Shown piece by piece: positions 1-4,994 of a DNA stretch of 8,464 nucleotides. The stretch's first letter is position 1, and the number at the start of each line of letters is the position of its first letter. This DNA is from UBA1568 sp964488025. Lineage in GTDB: Bacteria > Patescibacteriota > Minisyncoccia > Moranbacterales > UBA1568. The stretch covers positions 1 to 8,464 of the forward strand of contig CAZATJ010000023.1 of the NCBI GenBank assembly GCA_964488025.1, written 5' to 3'. Under the pieces are notes generated by a model. The model was given only the letters and a program-made list of their open reading frames with translations, was not told where the DNA came from and did no database searches. Both the position numbers and the translations under genes were made by a program.

Positions 1-1
1 T

Positions 2-370
2 TTTATTGGAATATTTGTATTGGACTCAATTTGCCATAGTTCGTGGTGTCGCATACAGGATGATGATTTTTTTGGTCGAGTATTTTTTTTCTGTTTGCCG
101 CTTCTACCAGTTTTTTTCTTTTCTCTCATTACTTACAGATTACCAGAACAGGTTTTTCAAGCCTGGTGGAGAGTCGCTGTCTGGTTTGTTCCTCTCCTGA
201 TAGTGATTACCTATTTTTTAAATAGCAGTCATCAGCAGAGCGGATTCGGTGGGGTAGCTCAGGGCTCGTTTTATTTTGCCATTCAGTTTTTCCTCTACAC
301 CGCTTTTATCTTCACTTCACTTATCAAAATTTTCTTTGCTTGGCGAAGAGTGAAAGGATCCAGTCAGTAA
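2..370 (+). CDS. Small multi-pass membrane protein, paralog 1 of 3 (5' end cut off by window)
   Basis: The frame is open from the window edge to TAA at 368-370, so this is the C-terminal ~122 residues of a longer protein. A TTG lies at 20, but the residues before it (FIGIFV) align with the first membrane helix of the third paralog, so the true start is upstream of the window. Three hydrophobic segments remain after the first loop. The stretch LPEQVFQAWW and the C-terminal SLIKIFFAWRRVKGSSQ are shared almost exactly with the gene at 515. Basic residues at the C-terminus and in the middle loop put both in the cytoplasm by the positive-inside rule. The short first loop keeps two cysteines (C-x4-C here, C-x6-C in the paralogs). 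I do not recognise the family and assign no function. It is the first member of a tandem array, and its 3' end lies inside the conserved repeat 320-439. Confidence 0.75.
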   Translation, partial: FIGIFVLDSICHSSWCRIQDDDFFGRVFFFCLPLLPVFFFSLITYRLPEQVFQAWWRVAVWFVPLLIVITYFLNSSHQQSGFGGVAQGSFYFAIQFFLYTAFIFTSLIKIFFAWRRVKGSSQ

Positions 371-439
371 TTCTTTCCCATGAGAAACGGCAAGAATGAG
401 GCTTAGAGAAGATGTGAAGTCACAAAGTATCAAGGATTG
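320..439 (+). repeat. Tandem-unit repeat, copy 1
   Basis: This 120-nt stretch recurs at 881-1000, exactly 561 nt downstream, with one mismatch (G389 versus A950). It covers the last ~16 codons of paralog 1, its stop codon and the following untranslated or short-ORF region. Similarity continues more weakly to about 480. The upstream coding parts of the two paralogs are more diverged, so the tail has been homogenised or is under extra constraint. An imperfect inverted repeat starts inside it: GTCACA 419-424 with TATGAC 463-468 (one mismatch), and GTATCA 427-432 with TGATAC 450-455. Confidence 0.9.
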
Positions 440-445
440 TCAGGT

Positions 446-499
446 ATGATGATACCGTATTTTATGACTGAGTTGGGTAAGATAAATATTGAGTATTAA
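446..499 (+). CDS. Candidate 17-aa peptide between paralogs 1 and 2
   Basis: ATG at 446 opens a 17-codon frame ending TAA 497-499, 15 nt before the start of the next membrane-protein gene. AAGGA at 432-436 gives Shine-Dalgarno-like spacing of 9 nt, and the same element sits before the equivalent ORF at 1007. The last residues (ending I-x-I-x-Y) match the end of the 49-aa ORF at 1007-1156. Across 20 aligned codons (437-496 here, 1094-1153 there) 11 residues are identical, and six of those use different synonymous codons, the pattern expected of selection on protein. The frame matches both neighbours. Function is unknown. It could instead be the relic of a longer protein, since the homology starts three codons before the ATG. 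Confidence 0.4.
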   Translation: MMIPYFMTELGKINIEY

Positions 500-514
500 A
501 TTGAAAATAAAAAT

Positions 515-931
515 ATGACAAAGAAATTCGTTTTTCAGTTTAGCTTGGTCGGAGGAGGAGTGTTTATAGTATTGTTACTAGCACTTTTGTATAATTTCTG
601 TGGGCCTTACAGGAGTGCATGTAAGGAGGTTTATAGTGTTGTTGTTTATTTCTTTTTTCCTCTTCCTTTCGTTTTTCTTCTTTCCCTTATTACCTACAAG
701 TTACCAGAACAGGTTTTTCAGGCATGGTGGAAAGTCGCTGTCTGGTTCGTGCCGTTTCTCATAGGGCTTACCTTTCTTATCGAATGGATGCCGAAGAATG
801 GCGGTGGTTGGGCGGGTCTCTACAGCGAGCTTCCGTATCAATTTCTTGGTTTTTTCTATGTCGTCTTTATTCTGGTCTCGCTTATCAAAATTTTCTTTGC
901 TTGGCGAAGAGTGAAAGGATCCAGTCAGTAA
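515..931 (+). CDS. Small four-helix membrane protein, paralog 2 of 3
   Basis: This is a complete 138-residue protein. It has four predicted membrane helices at about residues 6-28, 43-60, 68-90 and 105-125. The first loop, predicted outside, holds Cys29 and Cys36, at the same positions as in paralog 3. The second loop (cytoplasmic) carries LPEQVFQAWW. The C-terminus ends in a basic FAWRRVKGSSQ tail. The ATG at 515 is preferred because it aligns with the start of paralog 3, although no clear Shine-Dalgarno sequence precedes either. The short ORF at 446-499 ends 15 nt upstream. I recognise no known family. A membrane sensor, an immunity-type protein or an envelope protein are all open, and the sequence does not decide between them. 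Confidence 0.8.
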   Translation: MTKKFVFQFSLVGGGVFIVLLLALLYNFCGPYRSACKEVYSVVVYFFFPLPFVFLLSLITYKLPEQVFQAWWKVAVWFVPFLIGLTFLIEWMPKNGGGWAGLYSELPYQFLGFFYVVFILVSLIKIFFAWRRVKGSSQ

Positions 932-1000
932 TTCTTTCCCATGAGAAACAGCAAGAATGAGGCTTAGAGAAGATGTGAAGTCACAAAGTATCAAGGATTG
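881..1000 (+). repeat. Tandem-unit repeat, copy 2
   Basis: Copy 2 of the 120-nt element at 320-439, with a single base difference. The inverted repeat that starts in it is perfect here: outer arms GTCACA 980-985 and TGTGAC 1024-1029, inner arms GTATCA 988-993 and TGATAC 1011-1016. An in-frame MRNSKNEA peptide (941-964) followed by TAG lies inside it, as in copy 1 (380-406 including the stop). Confidence 0.9.
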
Positions 1001-1006
1001 CCAAGC

Positions 1007-1156
1007 ATGGTGATACCGTATTCTGTGACGGATTTGAGTAACGATGGAGATGATAGTGACGATGAGTCTGAAGAACAATCGATACAGGAGAGATTGTCCG
1101 GAATGATAGTTCCAATGTTTGAAACAAAACAGGGAATTATAGAAATAAAATATTAA
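1007..1156 (+). CDS. Candidate 49-aa acidic peptide between paralogs 2 and 3
   Basis: ATG at 1007 opens a 49-codon frame ending TAA 1154-1156, 12 nt before paralog 3. AAGGA at 993-997 lies 9 nt upstream. The peptide has a short hydrophobic start (MVIPY), a strongly acidic centre of mostly D, S and E at about residues 14-23, and a C-terminal block starting LSGM. That C-terminal block resembles both the peptide at 446-499 and this peptide's own beginning, so the ORF looks like two copies of one module joined in frame. Relative to copy 1 it is 32 codons longer, an exact multiple of three. Function is unknown, and it is too short for normal gene callers. A decayed remnant of a longer protein is the main alternative. 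Confidence 0.45.
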   Translation: MVIPYSVTDLSNDGDDSDDESEEQSIQERLSGMIVPMFETKQGIIEIKY

Positions 1157-1168
1157 TCTGAAAAAATC

Positions 1169-1585
1169 ATGTCGAAAATATCCGTGTTAATTATCTCGGT
1201 TGTAGGTGTTGCTATATTTTTTATTTTGGATAATAGTATCCAACTGGGTATTTGTGAACAATCTTACTATAGCTGTAGAAAATTGACAGAATTATTACAG
1301 CATAGCTTCGGAGTTTCTTTTGTTGTATTTTTCTTTTCCCTCCTTACGTATAGGATGCGGGATGAAGTATTTTTTTCTTGGTGGAAATTTGCTTTTTGGT
1401 TTGCCCCTTTTATCGCGATAATGACATATTTCCTCTATCGGAAAGGTACTTCTGGCGGTAACTCATTGACCCAGGGTATTTTTGAGGCTGTAGTTTTGTG
1501 GGTTTTGTATGGTATTTTCATTTTCGTTTCGCTTATCAAAATTTTCTTTGCTTGGCGAAGAGTGAAAAAAGGCGGTGAGCAATAA
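1169..1585 (+). CDS. Small four-helix membrane protein, paralog 3 of 3
   Basis: This 138-residue protein is the same length as paralog 2 but more diverged. It has four predicted helices at about residues 5-25, 45-62, 69-90 and 106-126. Cys29 and Cys36 in the outer loop are conserved with paralog 2. The middle loop has MRDEVFFSWWKF in place of LPEQVFQAWWKV, and the C-terminus repeats SLIKIFFAWRRVK. The last ~12 codons are identical in DNA to both other paralogs (1532-1567) although the rest is not. The start has no clear Shine-Dalgarno sequence, as in paralog 2. It is the last member of the array and is followed 24 nt later by a terminator. Family unknown. Confidence 0.8.
   Translation: MSKISVLIISVVGVAIFFILDNSIQLGICEQSYYSCRKLTELLQHSFGVSFVVFFFSLLTYRMRDEVFFSWWKFAFWFAPFIAIMTYFLYRKGTSGGNSLTQGIFEAVVLWVLYGIFIFVSLIKIFFAWRRVKKGGEQ
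1532..1567 (+). repeat. 36-nt segment identical in all three paralogs
   Basis: The same 36 nt occur at 320-355, 881-916 and 1532-1567 with no mismatch, coding for the shared membrane-helix end and the basic tail (LIKIFFAWRRVK). Third-codon positions are also fixed, although the rest of paralog 3 has diverged freely. This suggests recent gene conversion or a constraint on the nucleic acid itself. Confidence 0.85.
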
Positions 1586-1608
1586 CGGCTCTGTAATACA
1601 GTAAAAAC

Positions 1609-1633
1609 GAGGCTTCTTGAGGCCTCTTTTTTT
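1609..1633 (+). terminator. Rho-independent terminator after the paralog array
   Basis: GAGGC (1609-1613) pairs with GCCTC (1622-1626) across an 8-nt loop, followed by seven T (1627-1633). It lies 23 nt after the stop of paralog 3 and closes the AT-rich array. Confidence 0.75.
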
Positions 1634-1709
1634 GTATCCTCTTTACAAAATGGTACCAACGGGGAATAATGGGATGTTCGTTAAAAATAAGAAAAAATCG
1701 GTAATTCTG

Positions 1710-1742
1710 GCTTGGCAGATCCCAAGCGTGTTGTACAAGGAG
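1710..1742 (+). promoter_or_regulatory. Leader hairpin, palindrome and Shine-Dalgarno before the 110-aa gene
   Basis: GCTTGG (1710-1715) and CCAAGC (1722-1727) form a perfect 6-bp inverted repeat around a 6-nt loop. It is followed by the 8-bp palindrome TTGTACAA (1731-1738), which overlaps the ribosome-binding site AAGGAG (1737-1742). The AAGGAG is 7 nt from ATG 1750, which decides that start over the GTG at 1747. Whether the hairpin or palindrome is regulatory is inference. Confidence 0.4.
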
Positions 1743-1749
1743 AACGGTG

Positions 1750-2082
1750 ATGGATTTAAGAGAGTTGGTCGGCAGAGAGCTGACAGGGTACGTTGTCGAG
1801 GAGTTGCACGAAGTCTTCCAGACGGATGACGATGGAAGGAAGTCCAAATCCATTGGCTACTTCCGAAGCGAGAGCATCGCCACGGCATTCGCAGGAATCC
1901 AGACTGATGCCCCCTGGCACAAGGTCCAGAAGGCATTCGTTCTTACGAACGGCACAGATGGCTTTTTGATGACCGGCCAGTCCGTGACGCTCCTCAGCGA
2001 TGAGCAGGCGACGCTCGATGTCCGTAATGCGGCAAAGGCCAAGCTGACCGAAGCCGAACAACGGGTGCTCGGACTCCTCTAG
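1750..2082 (+). CDS. Hypothetical 110-aa soluble protein
   Basis: The frame could start at GTG 1747, but ATG 1750 has the better spacing (7 nt) from AAGGAG and gives 110 residues. The protein has no membrane segment or signal peptide. It is mixed alpha/beta in appearance: an N-terminal acidic helix-like part (ELVGRELTGYVVEELHEVF), a middle part with SIGYFRSESIATAFAG, an aromatic TDAPWHKV, and a C-terminal predicted helix rich in Ala, Glu and Leu. I recognise no domain or catalytic motif. It is an independent transcription unit between the array terminator upstream and its own terminator at 2108-2138. Base composition shifts here from the AT-rich array to a GC-richer style that continues to about 6170. 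Confidence 0.75.
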   Translation: MDLRELVGRELTGYVVEELHEVFQTDDDGRKSKSIGYFRSESIATAFAGIQTDAPWHKVQKAFVLTNGTDGFLMTGQSVTLLSDEQATLDVRNAAKAKLTEAEQRVLGLL

Positions 2083-2107
2083 CGACATCAATCGCGCTTG
2101 CCGCAAC

Positions 2108-2138
2108 AGCGCACGACCTACGGGTACGGCGCTTTTTT
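2108..2138 (+). terminator. Probable terminator after the 110-aa gene
   Basis: AGCGC (2108-2112) pairs with GCGCT (2129-2133). An inner 3-bp stem, ACC 2116-2118 with GGT 2123-2125, sits on a TACG loop, and a T run follows (2133-2138). The internal loop makes the stem imperfect. Its place between the 110-aa gene and the helicase promoter supports the call. Confidence 0.5.
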
Positions 2139-2157
2139 CTTACCCACAATCATGATT

Positions 2158-2186
2158 TTGATACTCTGGGCAGGGGATGGTAGGAT
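2158..2186 (+). promoter_or_regulatory. Promoter of the PIF1-like helicase gene
   Basis: TTGATA (2158-2163), a 17-nt spacer, then TAGGAT (2181-2186). The expected transcript start is about 2193, immediately before ATG 2194, so the mRNA would be leaderless or nearly so. This argues against the upstream TTG at 2098 and the ATG at 2185. Confidence 0.5.
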
Positions 2187-2193
2187 GGGGAGT

Positions 2194-3780
2194 ATGACTC
2201 AAGATCAAGCCCTGGCGATTCTCCGGACCGGTGCCCACGTGTTTTTGACGGGCGAAGCCGGATCGGGGAAAACGCACATCATCAATCAGTACACCGAGTA
2301 TCTCCGCGAACACGAGATTGATTTTTCCGTGACTGCGTCGACGGGTATCGCCGCCACTCATATCCACGGCATGACCATTCATTCGTGGAGCGGCATCGGT
2401 GTGCAGTCCGAACTCGATGACGATGCGCTTAAGCATATCGCCGAGAATCGTTATGTGAGCAAGCGCATCAAGAAGGCCAAGGTGCTCATCATCGATGAAA
2501 TCTCTATGCTCGATGGTCGGGTGCTGTCGCTCGTGGAGCGGGTGTGTCGGCGGGTGCGCAAACTCGGTATGCCTTTTGGGGGATTGCAAGTGGTTTTGGT
2601 CGGTGATTTTTTTCAGTTGCCACCGGTCGCCGGAAAGGAGAAGAAACAAGCGGTCGAGTTTGCCTTCGATGCCGAAATTTGGAACGCGCTTCGGCCGACC
2701 GTCTGCTACCTTTCTGAACAGCATCGTCAGGAAGACGGCGCCTTTCTCAGAATCCTTTCCGCTATTCGACGCAACGAATTCGACGAAACCCACTTCGAAA
2801 GTATCAGTGCCCGTATCATGACCGCCGCGGAGGCTCCGGATGATTTGACTCGTCTCTATTCGCACAATGCGAATGTTGATACCCTGAATGCTACCGAACT
2901 GAAGCGTCTTTCCGGCAAGACGCATGCCTATACTATGGCGCTGCGCGGTCCAGAGGCTCTGACCAGTGCCTTGGTACGCGGTTGTCTTTCACCGGAACGC
3001 CTTGAGCTCAAGGTCGGCGCTGCGGTCATGTTCACAAAAAATAATTCGAGTGCCGGGTTCGTCAACGGTACCCTTGGCACGGTTATCGGGTTTACTTCGG
3101 ACAAGAAATACCCGATTGTGAAAACGACTGACGGCATGAAGATCGAAGCCGAACCGATGGAATGGATCATTGCCGAAGGGGACGAGGTTTTCGCCAAGAT
3201 TACTCAGATTCCGCTCCGTCTCGCTTGGGCTATGACCATCCATAAGAGTCAGGGAGTCAGTCTCGACGCGGCGGTCATGGACTTGTCTCAGACGTTTGAG
3301 TATGGCCAGGGCTATGTTGCTCTTTCGCGGGTGCGCACGCTTTCGGGAATTCACCTTCTCGGTGTGAACGCTCGGGCTTTTCAGGTTCATCCGGTGGTAT
3401 TGGCCGAGGACGAACGTTTTCGTGCTGCATCGCTCCGAGCCGAGGCGGAATATGGGAACTTGCCTGAGGAACGGGTACGGGAATTGGAGAGGAACTTCAT
3501 TATTCTTTGCGGCGGGAAACAGAAACGTAAGAAAATAAAGTCCACCCAAGGCGGATCCACCCTGGGCGGGAAAAAGAATAAGATTACCGAGGGGAAAGGA
3601 TTTGATGTGCTGCGTGAAAAACATCCGCAAGCCTATCGTCCTTGGAGCGCGGATGAGGAGGCGCAACTGAAAAAAATGTTCGAGCGTGGCAAGCAGATGA
3701 AGGAGATGTCCGAAAAACTCGGCCGCAATCCCGGTGCTCTCCGCTCGCGCCTGAAGAAGCTCGGCCTCGCCTCGGCGTGA
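2194..3780 (+). CDS. PIF1-family DNA helicase (superfamily 1B) with C-terminal helix-turn-helix
   Basis: This 528-residue ATP-dependent 5'-3' DNA helicase probably acts on stalled forks, G-quadruplexes or recombination intermediates (family knowledge). Motifs are in order: Walker A GEAGSGKT (20-27); TASTGIAATHIHGMTIHSW (motif Ia, about 47-65); Walker B VLIIDE (97-102); GDFFQLPP (137-144); EQHR (175-178); MTIHKSQG (347-354); and VALSRVR (375-381). All catalytic residues look intact. After the helicase core comes a basic, low-complexity linker with two STxGG repeats (about 450-458). Residues 482-525 follow, with an RPWSADEE start and regularly spaced Leu and Arg, resembling a Myb/SANT-like DNA-binding helix-turn-helix. 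ATG 2194 is chosen because MTQDQALAIL matches the usual start of the family and a promoter lies just upstream. ATG 2185 is possible. It was not given a symbol because bacterial PIF1 homologs are not uniformly named. Confidence 0.93.
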   Translation: MTQDQALAILRTGAHVFLTGEAGSGKTHIINQYTEYLREHEIDFSVTASTGIAATHIHGMTIHSWSGIGVQSELDDDALKHIAENRYVSKRIKKAKVLIIDEISMLDGRVLSLVERVCRRVRKLGMPFGGLQVVLVGDFFQLPPVAGKEKKQAVEFAFDAEIWNALRPTVCYLSEQHRQEDGAFLRILSAIRRNEFDETHFESISARIMTAAEAPDDLTRLYSHNANVDTLNATELKRLSGKTHAYTMALRGPEALTSALVRGCLSPERLELKVGAAVMFTKNNSSAGFVNGTLGTVIGFTSDKKYPIVKTTDGMKIEAEPMEWIIAEGDEVFAKITQIPLRLAWAMTIHKSQGVSLDAAVMDLSQTFEYGQGYVALSRVRTLSGIHLLGVNARAFQVHPVVLAEDERFRAASLRAEAEYGNLPEERVRELERNFIILCGGKQKRKKIKSTQGGSTLGGKKNKITEGKGFDVLREKHPQAYRPWSADEEAQLKKMFERGKQMKEMSEKLGRNPGALRSRLKKLGLASA

Positions 3781-3786
3781 TATACT
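3778..3786 (+). promoter_or_regulatory. Extended -10 promoter overlapping the helicase stop codon
   Basis: TGATATACT consists of TG, one base and TATACT. The TGA stop of the helicase forms the TG extension. No good -35 box is present. Transcription would start near 3793, about 22 nt before ATG 3815. Confidence 0.45.
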
Positions 3787-3814
3787 GAGAAGGTCATTTT
3801 TAAATGGAGCCACT

Positions 3815-4036
3815 ATGTTTCACAAAAGAGACAACATCGTCGCGTACTTCGCTCGCAATATGGCAATCGTCATCGGCCTCGTGTTGGTGTGGCGTGGCAT
3901 TTGGCACTTACTCGATGCGGCAGATTTTTTCTATTTTGAGGGAAACCCATTGTACACCGCCATCGGTGGCATCATTATTGGTCTGGCAGTCCTCTATTTT
4001 CCCGACAAAGACCTGAAAGAGCTGGAAAAACTTTAA
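3815..4036 (+). CDS. Hypothetical 73-aa membrane protein with two helices
   Basis: This is a short protein with a basic N-terminus (MFHKRDN), a first hydrophobic helix at about residues 14-34 containing VWRGIWHLLD, an acidic-aromatic loop, and a second helix at about 44-62 (LYTAIGGIIIGLAVLYF). It ends in a charged tail. Both termini are predicted to be cytoplasmic. GGAG at 3806-3809 gives 5-nt spacing to ATG 3815, which supports this start. Small two-helix proteins ending in an AIGGIIIG-type second helix are, from memory, frequent in Patescibacteria, with no assigned role. Its own extended -10 promoter suggests it is not simply co-transcribed with the helicase. Confidence 0.75.
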   Translation: MFHKRDNIVAYFARNMAIVIGLVLVWRGIWHLLDAADFFYFEGNPLYTAIGGIIIGLAVLYFPDKDLKELEKL

Positions 4037-4055
4037 ACCTCCAGTTGACGGGCAG

Positions 4056-4064
4056 TGGTATAAT
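4056..4064 (+). promoter_or_regulatory. Extended -10 promoter for the 57-aa gene
   Basis: TGGTATAAT is a consensus TATAAT (4059-4064) with a TG extension. The nearby TTGACG (4045-4050) is only 8 nt away and cannot be its -35. Transcription would start near 4071, 20 nt before ATG 4091. Confidence 0.55.
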
Positions 4065-4090
4065 AGAAGTGATCATTAATATGTACCTCT

Positions 4091-4264
4091 ATGGCAACCG
4101 TCATCACGCCCGAGAAGCGAGAAAGCAAGCGCGGGAAGCAGGATCCCAAAGGGCTCTCGTACCAGCCTGTCGGCTCTATGCACGAGGCGCATCGCCTTGA
4201 GGGCAAGGTGAAGAACGTCGGCATCAAGAACGTCGGCCACCAGAAGAAGAAATCCAAGGCTTGA
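4091..4264 (+). CDS. Small basic hypothetical protein, 57 aa
   Basis: ATG 4091 to TGA 4262-4264 gives a 57-residue, very Lys-rich protein starting MATVITPEKRESKRGK and ending KKKSKA. It contains a short internal duplication, KNVGI-KNVGH (residues 41-50). No hydrophobic segment is present. The charge suggests nucleic-acid or ribosome binding, but this is inference. A consensus extended -10 box ends 26 nt upstream and no clear Shine-Dalgarno sequence precedes the start. An overlapping frame from ATG 4081 (39 codons) is less convincing because of its composition. The next gene begins 56 nt downstream without a clear promoter or terminator between, so the two may share a transcript. Confidence 0.6.
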   Translation: MATVITPEKRESKRGKQDPKGLSYQPVGSMHEAHRLEGKVKNVGIKNVGHQKKKSKA

Positions 4265-4320
4265 GGAAGGTTTGATCCTACTCCCTGAGTTTTCTTTTTT
4301 GGTGTACGGGATTTTGCTCT

Positions 4321-4947
4321 ATGAATTACAAACGCTACGATATTGTCGTCATCCCGCCGAAAGAGATTGCGGAACAGGCCATTCAACTGAGTCAGGCACT
4401 CGCACCACTCGGTTCTTTTTTCGTACTCGATGGCGTGACGCTTCATCCTCACATCTCGCTGTATCACGTACCACTTGAAGAACAGATGCTCCCTCGGGTG
4501 ATCGAGACTCTGGGAAAAATTGCCACTACCACCGCTCCCTTTATCCTTGAACAGGGGACGTACTATCCGGAACAGGGCATCTGGGTCGGGGTGCGCTACG
4601 TCGCCGACAAGGCTATCCTTGATTTGCATACCGCCATCATCGAGGCTACCAAAGGCTACCGCGTGATCGAGGATGATGCCCGCTACAAGTCGCGCTGGTC
4701 GGAGCTGGAATCGCGGGAGCGAAAAAATATTCAGGATTGTGGTTGGGCACACGCCTTTACTTCATACTCTCCCCATATCAGTTTTACCAAATTGCAAGCA
4801 CCACGAGCCGACGTGCTCGCTCATCTTCCGCAGCGCGATTTCTCGTTTCTCGCCGATCATATCGGCCTGTATGAACTGGGCGACAATGGCACCTGCGTTC
4901 GTCTCGTCGCCGATTTTCGGCTTGAAAAAAGGGAAGAAGGGGAGTAG
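4321..4947 (+). CDS. 2H phosphoesterase superfamily protein (2'-5' RNA ligase-like)
   Basis: This 208-residue protein has the two short His motifs that define 2H phosphoesterases: HPHISLY (H44-I45-S46) and SPHISFTKL (H152-I153-S154), each H-x-S and 108 residues apart. In this superfamily the two histidines act on 2',3'-cyclic phosphates or 2'-5' bonds in RNA or nucleotides (family knowledge). The substrate here cannot be read from sequence. The N-terminus NYKRYDIVVIPP looks like the first strand of the fold, and the C-terminus, LVADFRLEKREE, resembles the last strand. Length agrees with the family. No membrane segment is present. ATG 4321 is the first start in frame, although no strong Shine-Dalgarno sequence is visible. 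The TAG stop is followed by the 139-aa gene 47 nt later, with no terminator between. Confidence 0.82.
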   Translation: MNYKRYDIVVIPPKEIAEQAIQLSQALAPLGSFFVLDGVTLHPHISLYHVPLEEQMLPRVIETLGKIATTTAPFILEQGTYYPEQGIWVGVRYVADKAILDLHTAIIEATKGYRVIEDDARYKSRWSELESRERKNIQDCGWAHAFTSYSPHISFTKLQAPRADVLAHLPQRDFSFLADHIGLYELGDNGTCVRLVADFRLEKREEGE

Positions 4948-4994
4948 TCTGTTTAGTGTGAGGTCATGTCATTTTCCAACTTTGGGGAGGCATC

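Noticed and set aside
396..449. 17- and 18-codon ORFs (MRLREDVKSQ..., also at 957-1013) in another frame of the repeat
   Set aside because: They lie almost wholly in the near-identical DNA repeat, so their conservation carries no independent information; no Shine-Dalgarno sequence precedes them.
404..967. TAG reassigned as a sense codon
   Set aside because: TAG serves as the natural stop of the 110-aa gene and of the 2H phosphoesterase gene in this window, so reassignment is unlikely.
419..1029. Integron-like gene cassettes with attC sites
   Set aside because: The inverted repeats lack the paired GTTRRRY/RYYYAAC core sites, and the units are duplicates of one gene family, not unrelated cassettes.
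2098..2193. TTG start extending the helicase by 32 residues
   Set aside because: The extension passes through a probable terminator and the promoter, and family members start near MTQxxAL.
2140..2925. 261-codon open frame on the minus strand
   Set aside because: It is antisense to the helicase core with all its motifs; the product is low-complexity His/Arg/Gly-rich without recognisable domains, as expected of a GC-biased shadow frame.
2989..3813. 274-codon open frame on the minus strand
   Set aside because: Antisense to the second half of the helicase gene; no motif, no promoter or ribosome-binding site seen.
4081..4200. 39-codon ORF (MYLYGNRHH...) overlapping the 57-aa gene
   Set aside because: Arg/Ala-rich out-of-frame composition typical of a shadow; the 57-aa frame has better composition and length.
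4033..4752. 239-codon open frame on the minus strand
   Set aside because: It overlaps the 57-aa gene and the 2H phosphoesterase, whose catalytic motifs fix the + strand as coding.
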